DNA of 64,000 bases from Calothrix sp. NIES-3974 (GTDB lineage Bacteria; Cyanobacteriota; Cyanobacteriia; Cyanobacteriales; Nostocaceae), in NCBI RefSeq assembly GCF_002368395.1, contig NZ_AP018254.1:1116001-1180000 (forward strand), given 5' to 3'. Every line of letters starts with the position of its first letter. Positions within the stretch are counted from its first letter, which is position 1. The notes under the pieces were generated by a model. It did not search any database. It was not told the DNA's origin and worked only from the letters and a program-made list of their open reading frames with translations. A program made the position numbers and the translations under genes. Positions 62,282 through 64,000 of this stretch are shown piece by piece.

Positions 62282-62360
62282 CAACACAGTGGAGCGGACG
62301 GTAGAGAGTCTTTGCACTTCGTTCTAGTTTGCTCGCCGCCGCTTACTTTTGCCGTTAGAC
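62276..62360 (+). other. attC-like recombination site 3 (best match)
   Basis: GCCTAAC (62276-62282) is an exact RYYYAAC box and GTTAGAC (62354-62360) an exact GTTRRRY box. Inner arms AGCGGACGG and CCGCCGCT pair with one bulged A, and the spacers are 11 bases on each side. The EamA stop codon lies within the left box. Confidence 0.8.
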
Positions 62361-62525
62361 CGCTAGCTTACTTGTTGGGGCGTAGCAAAAGATTATCGGT
62401 TAATTGCGATGCTTAAGTTAGCGCAAGCTCTGCGTTAGGAGACGGTTGGGAGGTGAGCGATCGCTGTTGATTTAGCCCCCTTATAGGACGATTAGACAAC
62501 TTTGAGAACACAAAGGAGCAAGGAG

Positions 62526-63098
62526 ATGCGCAGTCAAGATGACTTAGTCAGTTTTTTGAGGTACATCTCAACTTCAGGACATAAATCTATTAAGAAATTC
62601 TCCGCCAGAGCAGCTTTATTAGCAAAACCTCCCAACTTCTTTAGGACACTACCTCTGGGAAGTGTTGTTGTATATCCTGATTTTATTATCTTCCTGACCC
62701 TTAACACGAACTCTCCTGGTTACAGTCTTCTTTTCAAGGAGGTTTTTGATAAAGTAAATGCTTTCAAAACTGTCACAGGATGGGTTACAGAACCATCATC
62801 ATTAGTTGATTTTCTGTTTGAAAAACTTCCTGAGGCTTTTGAGAGGAAGAGTGACGTTGAGAAAATGTTTTCTAATCCAAACTCATTTTTTGTTTCCCTT
62901 GAAAGCGTTAAAAGTGTTGTGGCTAACTTCAATTTTAGCCAGGGACATTCTATTACTGTTAAAACAGCCACTAAAAGTTTTGTTGTTTGTCAAGATGCTT
63001 TGGTTGAGCAAAGGGAAAATTACTTTGAAAGTATGTGGAAGATGCTCACAGGTCAATGGCATTCTGATATTATAAACTTCTTGAAGAGCAAAATATAG
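62526..63098 (+). CDS. Unknown cassette protein (190 aa)
   Basis: I do not recognise this family. It starts MRSQDDLVSFLRYISTSGHKSI at an ATG 7 bases after AAAGGAG, a strong site. The sequence has FFRTLPLGSVVVYPDFIIFLTL (about 41-62), which reads like a buried beta-hairpin, and a C-terminal helix FESMWKMLTGQWHSDIINFL. There is no signal peptide, Cys pair or membrane segment that is convincing. It lies alone after attC-like site 3, so it is likely a cassette gene. Confidence 0.6.
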   Translation: MRSQDDLVSFLRYISTSGHKSIKKFSARAALLAKPPNFFRTLPLGSVVVYPDFIIFLTLNTNSPGYSLLFKEVFDKVNAFKTVTGWVTEPSSLVDFLFEKLPEAFERKSDVEKMFSNPNSFFVSLESVKSVVANFNFSQGHSITVKTATKSFVVCQDALVEQRENYFESMWKMLTGQWHSDIINFLKSKI

Positions 63099-63114
63099 CT
63101 GTGGCTGAGAGCGA

Positions 63115-63150
63115 AGTAACAGTCGCTTCGGTTGAACCGTTCAAGTTACT
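63115..63150. other. hairpin between cassette genes
   Basis: AGTAAC (63115-63120) and GTTACT (63145-63150) enclose CGGTT-G-AACCG. It could be a short terminator-like hairpin or a reduced attC; no T-run follows. Confidence 0.35.
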
Positions 63151-63200
63151 GTGTGCATCTTTTGCGGTATGGTAGTACTCGCTATTATGTATATATGTAT

Positions 63201-63392
63201 ATGCCTACCGTAGAACAGGCTTTCGCTTGCGTTAGAGTGTGTCAGATGCTCTCAGATGGTTATCAACCTATCTATGTGTTTCGGTATAATCCAAACACCA
63301 AGACAGTGTTCATTCTTGCCGGTGTAACCGAAAGCTTAGAAATCCTAGTTTTCTCAAGTGGACAATGGAGGTTTAACGATGACGAAACCTAA
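63201..63392 (+). CDS. DUF6888-like small protein
   Basis: A 63-residue protein beginning MPTVEQAFACVRVCQMLSDGY, with PIYVFRYNPNTKTVFILAG in the middle and FSSGQWRFNDDET at the end. I recall this pattern as DUF6888, a small protein common in filamentous cyanobacteria next to a DUF6887 gene. ATG codons at 63195 and 63201 are both possible. It overlaps the next gene by 14 bases, a coupling often seen in toxin-antitoxin pairs, but no toxicity is shown by sequence alone. Confidence 0.65.
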   Translation: MPTVEQAFACVRVCQMLSDGYQPIYVFRYNPNTKTVFILAGVTESLEILVFSSGQWRFNDDET

Positions 63393-63612
63393 TTTTAGCC
63401 AAATGTCTCGCCAAGAACTGAGAGCATATATCTTGGCACACCGAGACGACGATGAGGCTATCGACGCTTTGATTAGAATGGGTGATCCTAATAGTCCAGT
63501 CTATCCATTTCCTCAGACTGACGAGGACTTGAAGGCAATGGAAGAAATCCTTAAGAGAAAACTGGCAGCAGTGGAGGCGCGGTCTAACAATTCAAATGCA
63601 GCGGACGGTTGA
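63379..63612 (+). CDS. DUF6887-like small protein
   Basis: A 77-residue protein starting MTKPNFSQMSRQELRAYILAHRDDDEA, which I recall as the DUF6887 pattern (MSxxELRxYxLxHRxDxEA). The start is the ATG at 63379, 9 bases after TGGAGG. It is mostly helical and acidic, with a Lys/Arg-rich helix (MEEILKRKLAAVEARS). The last residues, SNNSNAADG, are encoded inside attC-like site 4, so the C-terminus was formed by, or is shared with, the recombination site. It partners the overlapping DUF6888-like gene. Confidence 0.65.
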   Translation: MTKPNFSQMSRQELRAYILAHRDDDEAIDALIRMGDPNSPVYPFPQTDEDLKAMEEILKRKLAAVEARSNNSNAADG

Positions 63613-63668
63613 GAGTTGTTGGTTTAGAGTCCAAGGTTATCTGCCGCCGCTTATCTTGGTCGTTATGC
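63582..63668 (+). other. attC-like recombination site 4
   Basis: GTCTAAC (63582-63588), 12-base spacer, GCGGACGG, central part, CCGCCGC, 11-base spacer and GTTATGC (63662-63668). The arms pair with one bulged A as in the other three. It overlaps the end of the DUF6887-like gene. Confidence 0.75.
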
Positions 63669-63866
63669 CGCTGGTTGATCGGTAGGGGCAGTGCTTTAGA
63701 GTTGTTGGTAGGGCGATTGCTTCGATCAAAATTGAGAGATATCTGTCTCAGGTAAGATAAATTGTTAGATTTCGGATACCCACCATTGATTTGTCGTAAT
63801 TTCCGAACCATACCCTTAAAGAAGGCTTGAGTAACATCAGACTATAGCCTGAAAGAGGAACCCCTG

Positions 63867-64000
63867 ATGGATTATTCAACATTTGGTCACGATCACCACA
63901 GCTACAGTCACGGAATCCACGACAGCAGCTTTACGCACTCCCCTTGGACGCACGGAATTCACGACGGCATGACGCACGGAGTAACTGACTGTAAGGATTA
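63867..64000 (+). CDS. His-rich protein start (partial at window edge)
   Basis: An open frame begins with ATG after a GAAAGAGGA ribosome-binding site and runs off the end. It reads MDYSTFGHDHHSYSHGIHDS, then repeated THSPW, THGIHDG and THG words, so about one residue in five is His. It may bind metal ions or be a low-complexity repeat protein. The last bases read GVTDCKD. The rest is outside the window, so length and domains are not known. Confidence 0.55.
   Translation, partial: MDYSTFGHDHHSYSHGIHDSSFTHSPWTHGIHDGMTHGVTDCKD

Noticed and set aside
1-64000. tRNA, rRNA or known riboswitch
   Set aside because: No T-loop/acceptor pattern, rRNA core or riboswitch core was recognised by reading; a covariance search was not possible.

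Overview
This window looks like chromosome of a filamentous, probably heterocyst-forming (Nostocales-like) cyanobacterium. The evidence is psbY, a free-standing CP12, an SLH-domain/OprB-type porin, several families found mainly in cyanobacteria (DUF3177, DUF1997, DUF4079 and TIGR02652 types), very frequent GCGATCGC (HIP1) octamers, and dense short dispersed repeats of the kind seen in large filamentous genomes. Genus cannot be read from the sequence. No rRNA, tRNA or CRISPR array was recognised.

Region 1 to about 42.6 kb is a housekeeping segment with many single-gene units: HAD hydrolase (partial), gloA, an SLH porin, an FG-GAP protein, a polyamine ABC transporter (potA, potD, potB, no potC), a PEP-synthase-like protein, glcF, a RelE/ParE-type toxin-antitoxin pair between long direct repeats, cysK, an M16 peptidase, a gamma-carbonic anhydrase, psbY, a FIST sensor protein, CP12, guaA, a PHP phosphoesterase, a muramidase followed by purM, an SDR protein, glmM and a two-domain universal stress protein. 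Intergenic spaces are filled with repeats: ATTACGTAG-type modules, GGATTTT heptamers, and palindromes with TAGAGACG/CGTCTCTA arms around different cores.

Region 42.6 to 53.5 kb is rich in mobile DNA. It holds a decayed IS982-type element, an unusual tandem zinc-finger protein, purB, an IS4-type element with an in-frame stop, an HD-domain protein, an HTH protein, and an IS630-type element with clear ends and an A8 frameshift site. Two related structured-RNA candidates (about 46.95-47.05 kb and 52.27-52.42 kb) share a stem with two compensatory base-pair changes.

Region 53.5 to 64 kb is accessory. It opens with an array of palindromic TTATACGGAA...TTCCRTATAA sites and then carries foreign-looking genes: a GyrI-like/unknown/CPBP-protease operon, a convergent type II restriction-modification pair, a quinone oxidoreductase with a divergent HxlR regulator, a second HxlR with thioredoxin-like, MOSC and EamA genes, an unknown gene, and a DUF6888/DUF6887-like pair. 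Four attC-like recombination sites (55696-55782, 58222-58307, 62276-62360, 63582-63668) and a half site separate these blocks with constant geometry and no integrase in view. I read this as a cyanobacterial integron-cassette cluster lacking an integrase (CALIN-like), the most interesting system in the window.
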